Positions 26,542 through 35,027 of a DNA stretch of 64,000 bases are shown piece after piece; within the stretch, counting starts at the first letter, position 1; every line of letters starts with the position of its first letter. The stretch lies in NCBI RefSeq assembly GCF_019968905.1, contig NZ_CP079946.1, positions 7,785,356-7,849,355 on the forward strand. The letters run 5' to 3'. This DNA comes from Corallococcus sp. EGB (GTDB lineage: Bacteria > Myxococcota > Myxococcia > Myxococcales > Myxococcaceae). The notes beneath the pieces were generated by a model. The model searched no databases. It was given only the letters and a program-made list of their open reading frames with translations, and was not told the DNA's origin. The position numbers were made by a program, and so were the translations under genes.

Positions 26542-27548
26542 GCCGTCACCGCCTCCCGAGCGGCTTCCGCCCGGCGCGCCTTGCCCTCCTGGAACAGCTC
26601 GCTCATCACCTCTTCCAGGGGCGCGTTCTCCACCGTCAGGTCCATCACCGGCAGCGTGGACAGCGCGCGGCCCACCGTGGCGTTCACCGCGTCCTGCCGC
26701 ACCTGGAGCACCGCCGTGCCCGGCTCGTGCGACACCACCTTGCCCAGCGGCGCCAGCAGGCCCGCCTCCACGGGCTGGCCCAGCCGCAGCACCACGCGCT
26801 TCTCCGGGCGCACGCGCTGCACCAGCGCGTCCAGGCTGCCGTCGTAGGACAGCTGCCCCTTGTCGATGACGATGACGCGCGGACAGAGCGCCGCCACGTC
26901 GTCCATGTAGTGGCTGGTCAGGATGAGCGTGGCGCCCGTCTGCTCGTTGTAGGCCTTGATGAACGCGCGCATCGTGACCTGCATGGACACGTCCAGGCCG
27001 ATGGTGGGCTCGTCCAGGAAGAGCACCCGGGGGCGGTGGATGAGGGCCGCGGCCAGCTCGCACTTCATCCGCTCGCCCAGGGAGAGCTGCCGGGTCGGCT
27101 TGCCGATGAGGTCCCCCAGCTCCAGGAGCGACACCAGTTCCTCCAGCGTCTGCTTGTACTGGGGGCGGGGCACGTCGTAGATGGCGCGATTGAGCTCGAA
27201 CGTCTCCGACGGCGGCAGGTCCCACAGGAGCTGCTGCTTCTGCCCCATCACCAGCATGATCTTCTTGAGGAACGCCTCCTCGCGCAGCCGGGGCACGTGC
27301 CCATCCACGCGGACCTCCCCCTCCGACGGGTGGAGCAGCCCGGCGAGCACCTTGAGCGTCGTCGTCTTGCCGGCGCCGTTGGGGCCCAGGAAGCCCACGC
27401 GCTCTCCGGGCCGGATGTCGAAGGTGATGCCGTCCACGGCCTTGACGGTCGTGTAGCTGCGGTGGACGAGCGAGCGCAGGGCCGCCTTCAGGCCAGGCGG
27501 GCGCTTGTGAACCTGATAGTGCTTGCGCAGTCCGCGGACGGAAATCAT
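26538..27548 (-). CDS. ABC transporter ATP-binding protein
   Basis: A 336-residue ATPase from ATG 27548. Walker A is GPNGAGKTT with Lys61. The Q-loop region is VMGQKQQLLWDLPP, the signature LSLGERMK, Walker B VLFLDEPTIGLD and the switch His TSHYMDD. The N-terminal extension (YQVHKRPPGLKAALRSLVHR) and a C-terminal domain of about 90 residues are usual for exporters paired with PF06182 permeases. It energises export through the two permeases encoded directly downstream (4-bp overlap). It is divergent from the Rsm22-like gene, with 58 bp between start codons. Confidence 0.94.
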   Translation of the reverse strand: MISVRGLRKHYQVHKRPPGLKAALRSLVHRSYTTVKAVDGITFDIRPGERVGFLGPNGAGKTTTLKVLAGLLHPSEGEVRVDGHVPRLREEAFLKKIMLVMGQKQQLLWDLPPSETFELNRAIYDVPRPQYKQTLEELVSLLELGDLIGKPTRQLSLGERMKCELAAALIHRPRVLFLDEPTIGLDVSMQVTMRAFIKAYNEQTGATLILTSHYMDDVAALCPRVIVIDKGQLSYDGSLDALVQRVRPEKRVVLRLGQPVEAGLLAPLGKVVSHEPGTAVLQVRQDAVNATVGRALSTLPVMDLTVENAPLEEVMSELFQEGKARRAEAAREAVTA

Positions 27549-27606
27549 GGCGGGACGGGTTTAACGCGGTCGCCTCCGGGTGGCGACCCCTGATGTGAAG
27601 GCAACG

Positions 27607-28818
27607 ATGAGCAACGCATACAGCAAGGACCTGGAGCGATGGCTGCCCCGGCTCATCTCCGTGTGGCGCGCGTCCCGGGGCCGGGGAGACGGGCCGGAAG
27701 GACGCCTCACGCCGCAGGAGGTCAAGGAGGTGGGCGCGGGCGTGAAGCAGCTGTCGCACGGCCTCACCCGCGAGCGGCAGCTGGCCGGCGCCCGGTACAT
27801 GGACGACCCGCGCCTCTTGGGCGCGTACCTCCTCTTCTACTGGCCGGTGTCCTACGCCCAGGCCCGTCAGGTGCTGGGCGAGCTGCCGAACCGCCCGCGC
27901 CATGTGCTCGACCTGGGCAGCGGTCCGGGCCCGGTGGCCTTCGCGGCCATGGACGCGGGCGCGAGCGAGGTCACCGCGGCGGACCGCAGCAAGCCCGCGC
28001 TGAACCTGGCGCGCGAGCTGGCCACGGAGGCCGGCGAGGCCCTGGCCACGCGCGAGTGGGATCCGCTGAAGAAGAACGCCACGCTGCCGGAGGGCCAGTA
28101 CGACCTCATCACGATGGGGCACGTCATCAACGAGCTCTACGGCGCGACGGACGAGGCGCTGAAGCCGCGCGCGGCGCTGCTGGAGTCGGTGCTCGCCAAG
28201 GTGAAGAAGGGCGGCAGCCTGCTGGTGATGGAGCCCGCGCTGCGTGAGACGAGCCGCAACCTGCTCAAGGTGCGCGACCTGCTGGTGGAGCGCGGCTACG
28301 CCATCCGCGCGCCGTGCATGTATCGCGGCGCGTGCCCCGCGCTGGTGAAGGAGACGGACTGGTGCCACGCCGAGCGCGCGTGGCCCATGCCTCGCGTGGT
28401 GGAGGAGCTGGCGCGCTCGGCGGGCTTCCACAAGGAGTCGCTCAAGATGAGCTACCTGCTGGTCGCGCCCAAGGGCGAGCCCTGGCAGGCGCCGCCGCCG
28501 GGCCGCCTGTTCCGCATCGTCAGCGAGTCGCTGGAGGGCAAGGGCCGCCAGCGCTACATCGGCTGCGGCCCGGAGGGGCGCGTGGGCCTGGCGATGCAGG
28601 AGCGCCACCGCTCGGAGAAGAACGAGAGGTTCTTCCACCTGCAGCGCGGCGACGTCATCGAAGCCACGGACCTGGAGCTCAAGGGAGACGGCTACGCGCT
28701 CGGGGAGAACGCCGAGGTGCGCATGGTGGCCCAGGCCGGACGCGGCGTGCCGCCCGCGCCGAAGCCGCCGGAAGCGCCCCGCGAGCCCGCGGCGCCCGTC
28801 CCGCCCGAGAAGCCCTGA
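27607..28818 (+). CDS. Rsm22-family (METTL17-like) ribosomal methyltransferase
   Basis: The start is ATG 27607 (MSNAYSKDLERWLPRLI); the ATG nine codons upstream has no better context. The 403-residue protein has the SAM-binding motif HVLDLGSGPGPVAFAAMDAG near residues 98-117 and LITMGHVINELYG at the acidic loop position. The cysteine set (APCMYRGACPA...DWCH, about 236-257) in Rsm22/METTL17 ligates an Fe-S cluster. The C-terminal part, about 290-375, forms the small beta domain of this family. The last 25 residues are Pro-rich. By family knowledge it acts on the small ribosomal subunit; the exact methylation site in bacteria is not established. Confidence 0.87.
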   Translation: MSNAYSKDLERWLPRLISVWRASRGRGDGPEGRLTPQEVKEVGAGVKQLSHGLTRERQLAGARYMDDPRLLGAYLLFYWPVSYAQARQVLGELPNRPRHVLDLGSGPGPVAFAAMDAGASEVTAADRSKPALNLARELATEAGEALATREWDPLKKNATLPEGQYDLITMGHVINELYGATDEALKPRAALLESVLAKVKKGGSLLVMEPALRETSRNLLKVRDLLVERGYAIRAPCMYRGACPALVKETDWCHAERAWPMPRVVEELARSAGFHKESLKMSYLLVAPKGEPWQAPPPGRLFRIVSESLEGKGRQRYIGCGPEGRVGLAMQERHRSEKNERFFHLQRGDVIEATDLELKGDGYALGENAEVRMVAQAGRGVPPAPKPPEAPREPAAPVPPEKP

Positions 28819-28945
28819 AGCGGGCACGCATCGGAGCTCCGCTGCGGGGCGTTCTCGGGTGGACGTGCTCCCCTGAACGGCCCGCCCCCGCAAGCGCCGC
28901 CTGTTGTTAGGGTGCGCGCCACCCCGTTTCCAAGGAAGGAATCCC

Positions 28946-29911
28946 GTGCCCGCAACCACGCCGCTGCGTACGCTCTATCCCGCCATCGAGCCCTACCGCA
29001 CCGGCCACTTGAAGGTCACCGGCGGCCACACGCTGTACTTCGAGGAGAGCGGCAACCCCAAGGGCAAGCCCGCGCTCTTCGTCCACGGCGGCCCGGGCGG
29101 AGGCACCGACCCGAAGCAGCGCCGCTTCTTCGACCCGGCCGTCTACCGGATCATCCTCTTTGATCAGCGCGGCTGCGGCCGCAGCACCCCGCACGCCAGC
29201 CTGGAGCAGAACACCACCTGGGACCTGGTGGAGGACATGGAGCGGCTGCGCGAACACCTGGGCCTGGAGCGCTGGCTGCTCTTCGGCGGCTCGTGGGGCA
29301 GCACCCTGTCGCTCGCGTACGCGCAGGCCCATCCGGAGCGCGTCACGGAGCTGGTGCTGCGCGGCATCTTCCTGCTGCGCAAGCAGGAGATTGACTGGTT
29401 CTATCAGCGCGGCGCGAGCGCGATGTTCCCGGACGCGTGGGAGCACTACCTCGCGCCCATCCCCGAGGACGAGCGGGGCGACCTGCTGCACGCGTACGCG
29501 AAGCGGCTGATGGGCGACGACAAGCACACGCAGCAGGAGGCCGCGAGGGCGTGGAGCGTGTGGGAGGGCCGCACGAGCTGCCTGTACCCCAACGCGGAGC
29601 TCGTCGCGCGAAACGCGGGCGACGCCTTCGCCATCGCCTTCGCGCGCATCGAGTGCCACTACTTCGTCAACAAGGGCTTCCTGCGCACGGACACGCAGCT
29701 CCTGGACGACGTGCAGCGCATCCGCCACATCCCCGCAGTCATCGTGCAGGGACGCTACGACGTCGTGTGCCCGCCAGAGAGCGCGTGGGCCCTGCACCGC
29801 GCGTGGCCGGAGGCCCAGTTCGTGATGGTGCCGGACGCGGGCCACTCCGCCAACGAGCCCGGCAACACCTCCGCCCTCATCGAGGCCACGGACCGCTTCC
29901 GCGGCCTGTAG
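28946..29911 (+). CDS. pip: Prolyl aminopeptidase (proline iminopeptidase)
   Basis: The start is GTG 28946, behind AAGGAAGGA; an in-frame ATG 14 codons earlier has no such site. The 321-residue S33-family alpha/beta hydrolase has the oxyanion motif HGGPGGG and DQRGCGRSTPHA. The nucleophile elbow is GGSWGS (Ser116), the acid is in QGRYDVVCP and the base in DAGHSANEP. The cap-domain block ELVLRGIFLLRKQEIDWFYQ is specific to prolyl iminopeptidases. Length is the usual 310-320. It releases N-terminal proline from peptides in the cytoplasm. The gene is monocistronic and is followed by a perfect 11-bp hairpin. Confidence 0.94.
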   Translation: MPATTPLRTLYPAIEPYRTGHLKVTGGHTLYFEESGNPKGKPALFVHGGPGGGTDPKQRRFFDPAVYRIILFDQRGCGRSTPHASLEQNTTWDLVEDMERLREHLGLERWLLFGGSWGSTLSLAYAQAHPERVTELVLRGIFLLRKQEIDWFYQRGASAMFPDAWEHYLAPIPEDERGDLLHAYAKRLMGDDKHTQQEAARAWSVWEGRTSCLYPNAELVARNAGDAFAIAFARIECHYFVNKGFLRTDTQLLDDVQRIRHIPAVIVQGRYDVVCPPESAWALHRAWPEAQFVMVPDAGHSANEPGNTSALIEATDRFRGL

Positions 29912-29917
29912 CGCACG

Positions 29918-29945
29918 CGGCCACGGGCCCCGACGCCCGTGGCCG
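29918..29945. terminator. Hairpin between convergent pip and M20 peptidase genes
   Basis: CGGCCACGGGC at 29918-29928 pairs perfectly with GCCCGTGGCCG at 29935-29945 around a 6-base loop. It lies 6 bp after the pip stop and 12 bp before the convergent stop at 29958. No T-run follows on either strand, so termination is inferred from position and stem strength. Confidence 0.55.
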
Positions 29946-29957
29946 TCCCCGCCCCGC

Positions 29958-31355
29958 TCAGCCGCGAGGCGTCAGCGACTTCGCCAGCTCCTCATAGAGG
30001 TGGATGGCGGAGCGGATGGCCTTCTCCCAGTCGCCCAGGTGCAGGCTCTCGTTCTCCGAGTGGGCATACGTGTACGGGTCCTCCACGCCGATGAGCAGCG
30101 CGGGCACGCCGCCCAGCTCCTTCGCGAACGGCTCCACGAACGGAATCGAGCCACCACACCCGATGGTGACCGGCTTCTTCGCGTAGCCCTTCTCCAGCGC
30201 GCGGAACGCCGCCTGGAACGCCGGGTGCGACGAGTCGGTGTACCACCACCCCGACGCCTGGTCCTCGCGGATCTCCAGCTCCAGGCCCCAGGGGCACACC
30301 TTCTTCAGGTGCGCCACCAGCCGGCGCTGCACGTCCTCCGGATCCATGTCCGGCACCACGCGGATCCCCACGCGCGCCCACGCGGACTCCACGACGATGT
30401 TGCGCGCGTCCTTGCGGCTGCTGGCCTGGATGGCGTTGATGGCCAGGCTCGGCTGACGCCAGTTCGTCTCCCAGGGATGCCGCCCACCGCCCAGCAGCTC
30501 CACGCCCTCGCGCAGGCCCGCCTGCCCGCGGAAGGTCGCCTCGTCTCCCGGCAGCGCCTGGATGCTCTCGCGCTCCGAGGCCGTCAGCGGCTTCACCTGC
30601 TCCGTCACGCCTTCAATCGCGATGGAGCCGTCCGCGTGCGTCAGCGACGCCAGCATCCGGCACAGCGCCATCGCCGGATCCGGAATGGGCCCGCCCCACA
30701 TGCCCGAGTGCACCGCCTGGTGCAGCCCCCGCACCTCCACGTCCACCGTCACCAGCCCGCGCAGCGCCGTGGTGATGGACGGCAGGCCCGTGTCGAAGTT
30801 CGACGTGTCCGTCAACACGATGGCGTCCGCCGCCACCAGCTTCGCGTGCTTCTGGAGAAATGCACCCAGGTGGTCACTGCCGGCCTCCTCCTCGCCCTCG
30901 ATGATGACCTTCACGTTGAGTGGGAGGTGTCCGGTGCTCTGGAGCCACGCGTCCACGGCGGAGGTGTGCACGACGATGCCGGCCTTGTCGTCCGCCGCGC
31001 CGCGGCCGTACAGGCGGCCGTCGCGCACCTGGGGCTCGAAGGGCGGGCTCTTCCACGCGCCTTCGTCTCCCGCGGGCTGCACGTCGTGGTGCGCGTAGAG
31101 CAGGAGCGTGGGCCGGCCCGGCGCCTTGAGCACCTCGCCATAGACATACGGATGCGCGCCCTCGATTTCGAGCAACTGGACGTTTTCAAAACCACGGTCC
31201 TTCAAGAGGGCCGCGGTGGCCTCGGCGCTCTTGCGCACGAGGCCGGCGTCGAAGCCGGGGAAGGACACACTGGGTATGCGTACGAGGGCCTTGAGGTCCT
31301 CCAGGTACGCGGCCTTGTGGGACTCGAAATGGGACAGCGCGGGGTCGGTGGACAT
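29958..31355 (-). CDS. M20-family dipeptidase/metallohydrolase
   Basis: The start is ATG 31355 ([14 protein letters not shown]), preferred over a GTG two codons upstream. The 465-residue protein carries the di-zinc ligands of M20 enzymes. These are His in [11 protein letters not shown], the bridging Asp in [10 protein letters not shown], the catalytic EEE in [11 protein letters not shown], Asp in VLTDTSNFD, and the distal His near the C-terminus ([14 protein letters not shown]). The order and spacing fit M20 dipeptidases of the PepV/carnosinase group, with the usual dimerisation insert in the middle. It is cytosolic. It adjoins pip, so two peptide-degrading enzymes sit back to back. Confidence 0.9.
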   Translation of the reverse strand: MSTDPALSHFESHKAAYLEDLKALVRIPSVSFPGFDAGLVRKSAEATAALLKDRGFENVQLLEIEGAHPYVYGEVLKAPGRPTLLLYAHHDVQPAGDEGAWKSPPFEPQVRDGRLYGRGAADDKAGIVVHTSAVDAWLQSTGHLPLNVKVIIEGEEEAGSDHLGAFLQKHAKLVAADAIVLTDTSNFDTGLPSITTALRGLVTVDVEVRGLHQAVHSGMWGGPIPDPAMALCRMLASLTHADGSIAIEGVTEQVKPLTASERESIQALPGDEATFRGQAGLREGVELLGGGRHPWETNWRQPSLAINAIQASSRKDARNIVVESAWARVGIRVVPDMDPEDVQRRLVAHLKKVCPWGLELEIREDQASGWWYTDSSHPAFQAAFRALEKGYAKKPVTIGCGGSIPFVEPFAKELGGVPALLIGVEDPYTYAHSENESLHLGDWEKAIRSAIHLYEELAKSLTPRG

Positions 31356-31436
31356 GCCCACCCCTTAACCCAAAAGGCGAGCAGGCACTTGGGATGCGCG
31401 CGCCCAAACGTCGCGCGTCTTATGTATCCTGCCGCC

Positions 31437-31811
31437 ATGCCTGGACTACCTACCCTGCTGCTGGTGGATGACGACAGTTTCGTGCGTCGCATCCTCAAGG
31501 ACGTCATCGCGGACACGGGCATCGACCTGCGGCTTCTGGAGGCGGCGGACGGGGAGGAAGGGCTGGCGCTGGCGCAGAAGGAGCAGCCGGCGGTGATGTT
31601 CCTGGACCTCTTCATGCCGAAGAAGAGCGGGCTGGAGGTGCTGGGCGCCATCAAGAGTGTGTCGCCGGACACGCGCGTGCTGGTCATCAGCAGCATGGAC
31701 GCGGAGCCGGTGGTGGAGCAGGCCATCGCCGCGGGGGCGATGGGCTTCGTGGGCAAACCCTTCCATCCCCTGGAGATTGCCAACGCCGTGCGACAGGCGC
31801 TCGCGTCCTGA
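31437..31811 (+). CDS. Single-domain response regulator (CheY-like)
   Basis: A 124-residue receiver domain and nothing else. The acidic pocket is VDDDS (about 10-14) and the phospho-acceptor is Asp57 (MFLDLFMPKKSG). The Ser/Thr position is in LVISSMD and the Lys in VGKPFHP. It starts at ATG 31437. TATGTA at 31421 sits so close that a leaderless transcript is possible, but no -35 box is visible. The PilZ-domain gene begins 15 bp after the stop, so the two are probably co-transcribed. The partner kinase is unknown; the histidine kinase at 33423 is the nearest on this strand. Confidence 0.92.
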   Translation: MPGLPTLLLVDDDSFVRRILKDVIADTGIDLRLLEAADGEEGLALAQKEQPAVMFLDLFMPKKSGLEVLGAIKSVSPDTRVLVISSMDAEPVVEQAIAAGAMGFVGKPFHPLEIANAVRQALAS

Positions 31812-31826
31812 TTCCCCGAGGTTTCC

Positions 31827-33173
31827 GTGTCGTCATCCGCTGTCGGTTACTGGGTGGGAGATTCGCTCGGCCGCGTGCTGGGCCCCCTGCAACTGCAAGC
31901 CTTCCGCGACCTCATCGCGTCCGGTCGTCTGAAGACGGCCGTGCGCGCGTCGCGCGATGGGACCAACTGGGTCGCGCTCCAGGAACTCCCGGAGGTGCGC
32001 GACCTGTTCTCCACCGCGGCGCCCACGCCCTCCATCGAGAGCCAGCAGGCCGAGCGCCTGCGCAACCAGCTGCGAGGCCTGCTGCACCTGGCGCCGCATG
32101 ACGTGTTCGGGCTCAAGCCGAACGCGTCGCTCGACGAGTTCCGGCTCGCCTTCTTCCGCATGGCGAAGCGCTTCTCGCCGGAGCACCTGTCGCCGGATTT
32201 GCATCCGGAGCTGCGCAAGGTCTCCACCGAGATCTTCGACTTCCTCTCGCGGCGGATCCGCGAGGCGGAGACGCTCTTCCTCCAGGGCGCGCTGCATCCG
32301 CCCGCGCCCCCGCCGCCCCGGCTGGACATGAGTGGCGCGCTGCCCGCCGCGCCGCTGCCGATGAGCGGCACCGCGCTGCCGGCGCGTCCGCCGCCGGGGG
32401 ACGCGCCGCAGGCCGCGCGTCCCGCCGCCGCCTCCATTCCGCCCACGCCCGTGCCGGGCACCCTGACGCGGCCGGTGGCGCCCTCCATTCCGCCCACGCC
32501 CGTGCCGGGCTCACTCGCGCGTCCGGCCGCCGCGTCCATCCCTCCGACGCCCGCGCCGGGCTCGCTGGGCCGTCCGGTCGCGGCCTCCATTCCGCCCACG
32601 CCCGTGCCGGGCACCCTGACGCGTCCGGTGGCCGCCTCCATCCCACCGACGCCCGCGCCAGGCACGATGACGCGGCCCGTACCGCCCTCCGCGCCGGCCC
32701 GGCCTCCGCCGGTGATGACGCCCGTGGCGCGGCCCGTGACTCCGCCTGCTCCTGCCGCGGCCCCCACGCCGCCTCCGCCCGCGCCCGTCCGGCGCCCCAT
32801 CGCCGCGCCCGCGCCCTCGTATTCGAGCGCCGAGTTCGTGGGCCTGGAGCGCCGGTCCGACGACCGGCTCCACGCGGACGTGAAGGTGTCGATGAAGAAC
32901 ACGGGCATCTTCACCGACCACCGGATCATCAACCTGTCGTCGGGCGGCCTGTTCATCGGCACGGACCGGCCGCTGCGGCTGGGAACGCAGGTGGAGCTGA
33001 CCTTGCGCTTCGATGATCCGGAGCGGGTGATGACCCTGCGCAGCTCCGTCATCTGGGAGAACTCCCTGGACGACGGCAAGAACCCCCGGGGCTACGGACT
33101 GCGCCTGAGCGCGCTGCGCGCGGAGGAGCGGGAATTCATCCAGCAGTACGTCCGCCGCGCCAAGAAGCCCTGA
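31827..33173 (+). CDS. PilZ-domain protein with GYF-like N-terminus and Pro-rich repeat linker
   Basis: A 448-residue protein from GTG 31827 (GAGG upstream). Residues 5-60 (YWVGDSLGRVLGPLQLQAFR) look like a GYF_2-type module. Residues 75-145 resemble a J-domain-like helical unit (HDVFGLKPNASLDEFRLAFF) but lack the HPD tripeptide. Residues 150-335 are Pro/Ala/Thr-rich with five 17-residue repeats. The C-terminal 110 residues are a PilZ domain of the myxobacterial TIGR02266 type. They have RRSDDR at the first site and NLSSGGLFI at the second. The Arg doublet is present, so c-di-GMP binding is possible but not proven. Confidence 0.85.
   Translation: MSSSAVGYWVGDSLGRVLGPLQLQAFRDLIASGRLKTAVRASRDGTNWVALQELPEVRDLFSTAAPTPSIESQQAERLRNQLRGLLHLAPHDVFGLKPNASLDEFRLAFFRMAKRFSPEHLSPDLHPELRKVSTEIFDFLSRRIREAETLFLQGALHPPAPPPPRLDMSGALPAAPLPMSGTALPARPPPGDAPQAARPAAASIPPTPVPGTLTRPVAPSIPPTPVPGSLARPAAASIPPTPAPGSLGRPVAASIPPTPVPGTLTRPVAASIPPTPAPGTMTRPVPPSAPARPPPVMTPVARPVTPPAPAAAPTPPPPAPVRRPIAAPAPSYSSAEFVGLERRSDDRLHADVKVSMKNTGIFTDHRIINLSSGGLFIGTDRPLRLGTQVELTLRFDDPERVMTLRSSVIWENSLDDGKNPRGYGLRLSALRAEEREFIQQYVRRAKKP
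32433..32687 (+). repeat. Five 51-bp in-frame repeats in the PilZ protein linker
   Basis: Units start at 32433, 32484, 32535, 32586 and 32637, exactly 51 bp apart. Each encodes SIPPTPVPG or SIPPTPAPG plus a variable TLTRPVA-like part. The first and fourth units are most alike. This is a likely site of length variation between strains. Confidence 0.9.
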
Positions 33174-33284
33174 CTAGAACAACTGGCCCAGGAAGACCGC
33201 GCTCATCGCCACGAAGGCGACCCACACCGCCATGACGGACTTCAATTCCAGGTCCCTGCGGTCCAACTCGTTCGCGAAGTTCAT
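33174..33284 (-). CDS. 36-residue single-span membrane peptide
   Basis: ATG 33284 to TAG 33174 encodes a charged N-terminal helix (ANELDRRDLELK) and then one hydrophobic span of about 19 residues (VMAVWVAFVAMSAVFLGQLF) running to the C-terminus. GGAGAAG lies 6 bases before the ATG, a better ribosome binding site than many larger genes here have. The stop abuts the stop of the convergent PilZ gene. The topology (soluble acidic/basic head, C-terminal anchor) is that of small regulatory membrane proteins. I recognise no family. It is divergent from the histidine kinase gene at 33423. Confidence 0.65.
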   Translation of the reverse strand: MNFANELDRRDLELKSVMAVWVAFVAMSAVFLGQLF

Positions 33285-33422
33285 GGTGTCTTCTCCGGTG
33301 CTCAACGCCTTCCCCCCTCCCTACGGAGCCCCCTCGCGGCGATTGCCTCCGGCCTCCCGCCCCTCTGGAGCAGAGGGGCACGCGGCCAGGGGAGCGGACG
33401 GGCGCGCGTGGAGGGGACGTCG

Positions 33423-35027
33423 ATGAGCGGACCCGTTCCCGCCGCTTCGCTGGACGGCCTGCTGGCGACGCTGCCGGTGCCCCTGTTCGTGATTCGCGGC
33501 ACCCAGCTGGTGTTCACCAACGCCGCGCTGCGGGCGCTCCTGGGGCTGCGCGAGGACGAGCTGCCGTCGCTCCTGGAGCTCTCCGCGCGCTTCGGGCCCG
33601 ACGAGCGCGCGTGGGTGGAGCCCATCTGCGAAGCGCTGGCGCGAGGCGAGCTGCCCACGCCGGTGCAGCCCGCGTGGGTGCGCGTGCGCGGCACGGAGGG
33701 GCACCAGTACATGCTCTCCCCCGTCACGGGGCCGGGGCGCGTGCCGGAGGAGCAGGTCGTGCTGCTCCTGGACGCGGAGGGCGGGGACGCGGTGCGCCGG
33801 TTGTCCACCATGCTGGTGTCCACCGCGGCGGAGCTCTTGCGCTGCCGAGATGAGCGCGCGGTGCTGGAGCTGGCGGTGGACGCGGTGCACCAGCAGGGCT
33901 TCTACGTCTCCGTGATGCTGCTGGAGGGCGACTCCCTGCGCCACGGGCCCATGCGCCAGGAACCGGAGAGCCTGGCGGCGGCGGCGCGGTTGTACGGACA
34001 GGACGTGCACGAGGTGCGCTTCCACCGTTCCCTGATGCCGCACCTGGCGGAGGTGCTCACGAGCCGCCGCGCCGTGTTCCACCCGGACGCCTTCAGCATG
34101 GCGCGGCACCTGCACACGCCGGAGGTGGCGGACAGCATCCAGCGCATCTACCCGCCGGGCTCGCGCGCGCTGGACGCGCCCATCTTCGTGGGGGACGAGC
34201 CCTTCGGCGTGCTGGCGGTGCAGTCCACCACGCTGACGCCCGCGAACGCGGGAGCGCTGGAGTTGTTCGCGCAGCTCATCGGCGGCGCGCTGGAGAACGT
34301 GCGGCACCACCGCGCGGCGGAGGCGCGGCTCGCGGAGGTGTCGCGGCTGCAGAACGAGCTCATCGCCAGCGAGCGGCTGACGGTGCTGGGCGAGGCCGCG
34401 GGCGTCGTGGCCCACGAGGTGCGCAACCCCCTGGGGGCCATCCTCAACACGGTGGCGGTGCTCAAGCGCGAACCCCGCCTGGGGCCCGCGGGCGCCGCCG
34501 CGGTGGAGATGCTGGAGGAGGAGGCCATCCGGCTGGAGGACATCGTGCGCGACCTGCTGGACGCGGTGCGCCCGCTGGAGCCCCGGCCGCGCCCCGTGTC
34601 GCTGGGCGAGCTGGTGCACCGCGCGCTGGGACAGCTCCTCCACGGCCGCGAGGAGCTGCCCGCGCCCCGCGTGATTTTCGACGAAGCGCCGGACGTGCCG
34701 GACCTGTCCGGCGACGAGACGCTGTTGCAGCTGGCCGTCACGCACCTGATGCGCAACGCCATCCAGGCCTCGCCGGCCCGGGGCACGGTGCGCGTGGCGG
34801 TGCGCCGCGTGCCGGACGGCGTGTCACTGGTCGTCGAGGACGAGGGCCCGGGCATCGCGGGGTTGGATCCGCAGCGCGTCTTCGAGCCCTTCTTCCTCAC
34901 CCGGGCCAACGGACGGGGCCTGGGCCTGGCCATCGTGCGGCGCGTGGTGCTCGCGCACGGAGGCAGGGTGCGCGCGGGCGCCCGGCCCGAGGGCGGCGCG
35001 CGCTTCGAGCTGGTCCTGCCGCTCTAG
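33423..35027 (+). CDS. Sensor histidine kinase with PAS and GAF domains
   Basis: The start is ATG 33423 behind GGAGGGGACG. The product has 534 residues and no membrane helix. Residues 12-125 form a PAS-like domain (LPVPLFVIRGTQLVFTNAAL), and about 135-300 a GAF domain (ELAVDAVHQQGFYVSVMLL...APIFVGDEPFGVLAVQS). The H-box follows with phospho-accepting His331 (VVAHEVRNPLGAILN). The catalytic domain has HLMRNAIQA (N), DEGPGI (G1), FEPFFLTR (F) and GRGLGLAI (G2). A complete soluble kinase is predicted. No receiver is fused. The receiver gene at 31437 is a nearby but unproven partner. Its stop directly abuts the stop of the convergent methyltransferase gene. Confidence 0.92.
   Translation: MSGPVPAASLDGLLATLPVPLFVIRGTQLVFTNAALRALLGLREDELPSLLELSARFGPDERAWVEPICEALARGELPTPVQPAWVRVRGTEGHQYMLSPVTGPGRVPEEQVVLLLDAEGGDAVRRLSTMLVSTAAELLRCRDERAVLELAVDAVHQQGFYVSVMLLEGDSLRHGPMRQEPESLAAAARLYGQDVHEVRFHRSLMPHLAEVLTSRRAVFHPDAFSMARHLHTPEVADSIQRIYPPGSRALDAPIFVGDEPFGVLAVQSTTLTPANAGALELFAQLIGGALENVRHHRAAEARLAEVSRLQNELIASERLTVLGEAAGVVAHEVRNPLGAILNTVAVLKREPRLGPAGAAAVEMLEEEAIRLEDIVRDLLDAVRPLEPRPRPVSLGELVHRALGQLLHGREELPAPRVIFDEAPDVPDLSGDETLLQLAVTHLMRNAIQASPARGTVRVAVRRVPDGVSLVVEDEGPGIAGLDPQRVFEPFFLTRANGRGLGLAIVRRVVLAHGGRVRAGARPEGGARFELVLPL

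Noticed and set aside
26542..28959. 1074-codon frame that would fuse the first ABC permease to upstream sequence
   Set aside because: The upstream part lies over the ATPase and the Rsm22 gene in other frames. The GTG at 26541 overlapping the ATPase stop is the natural start.
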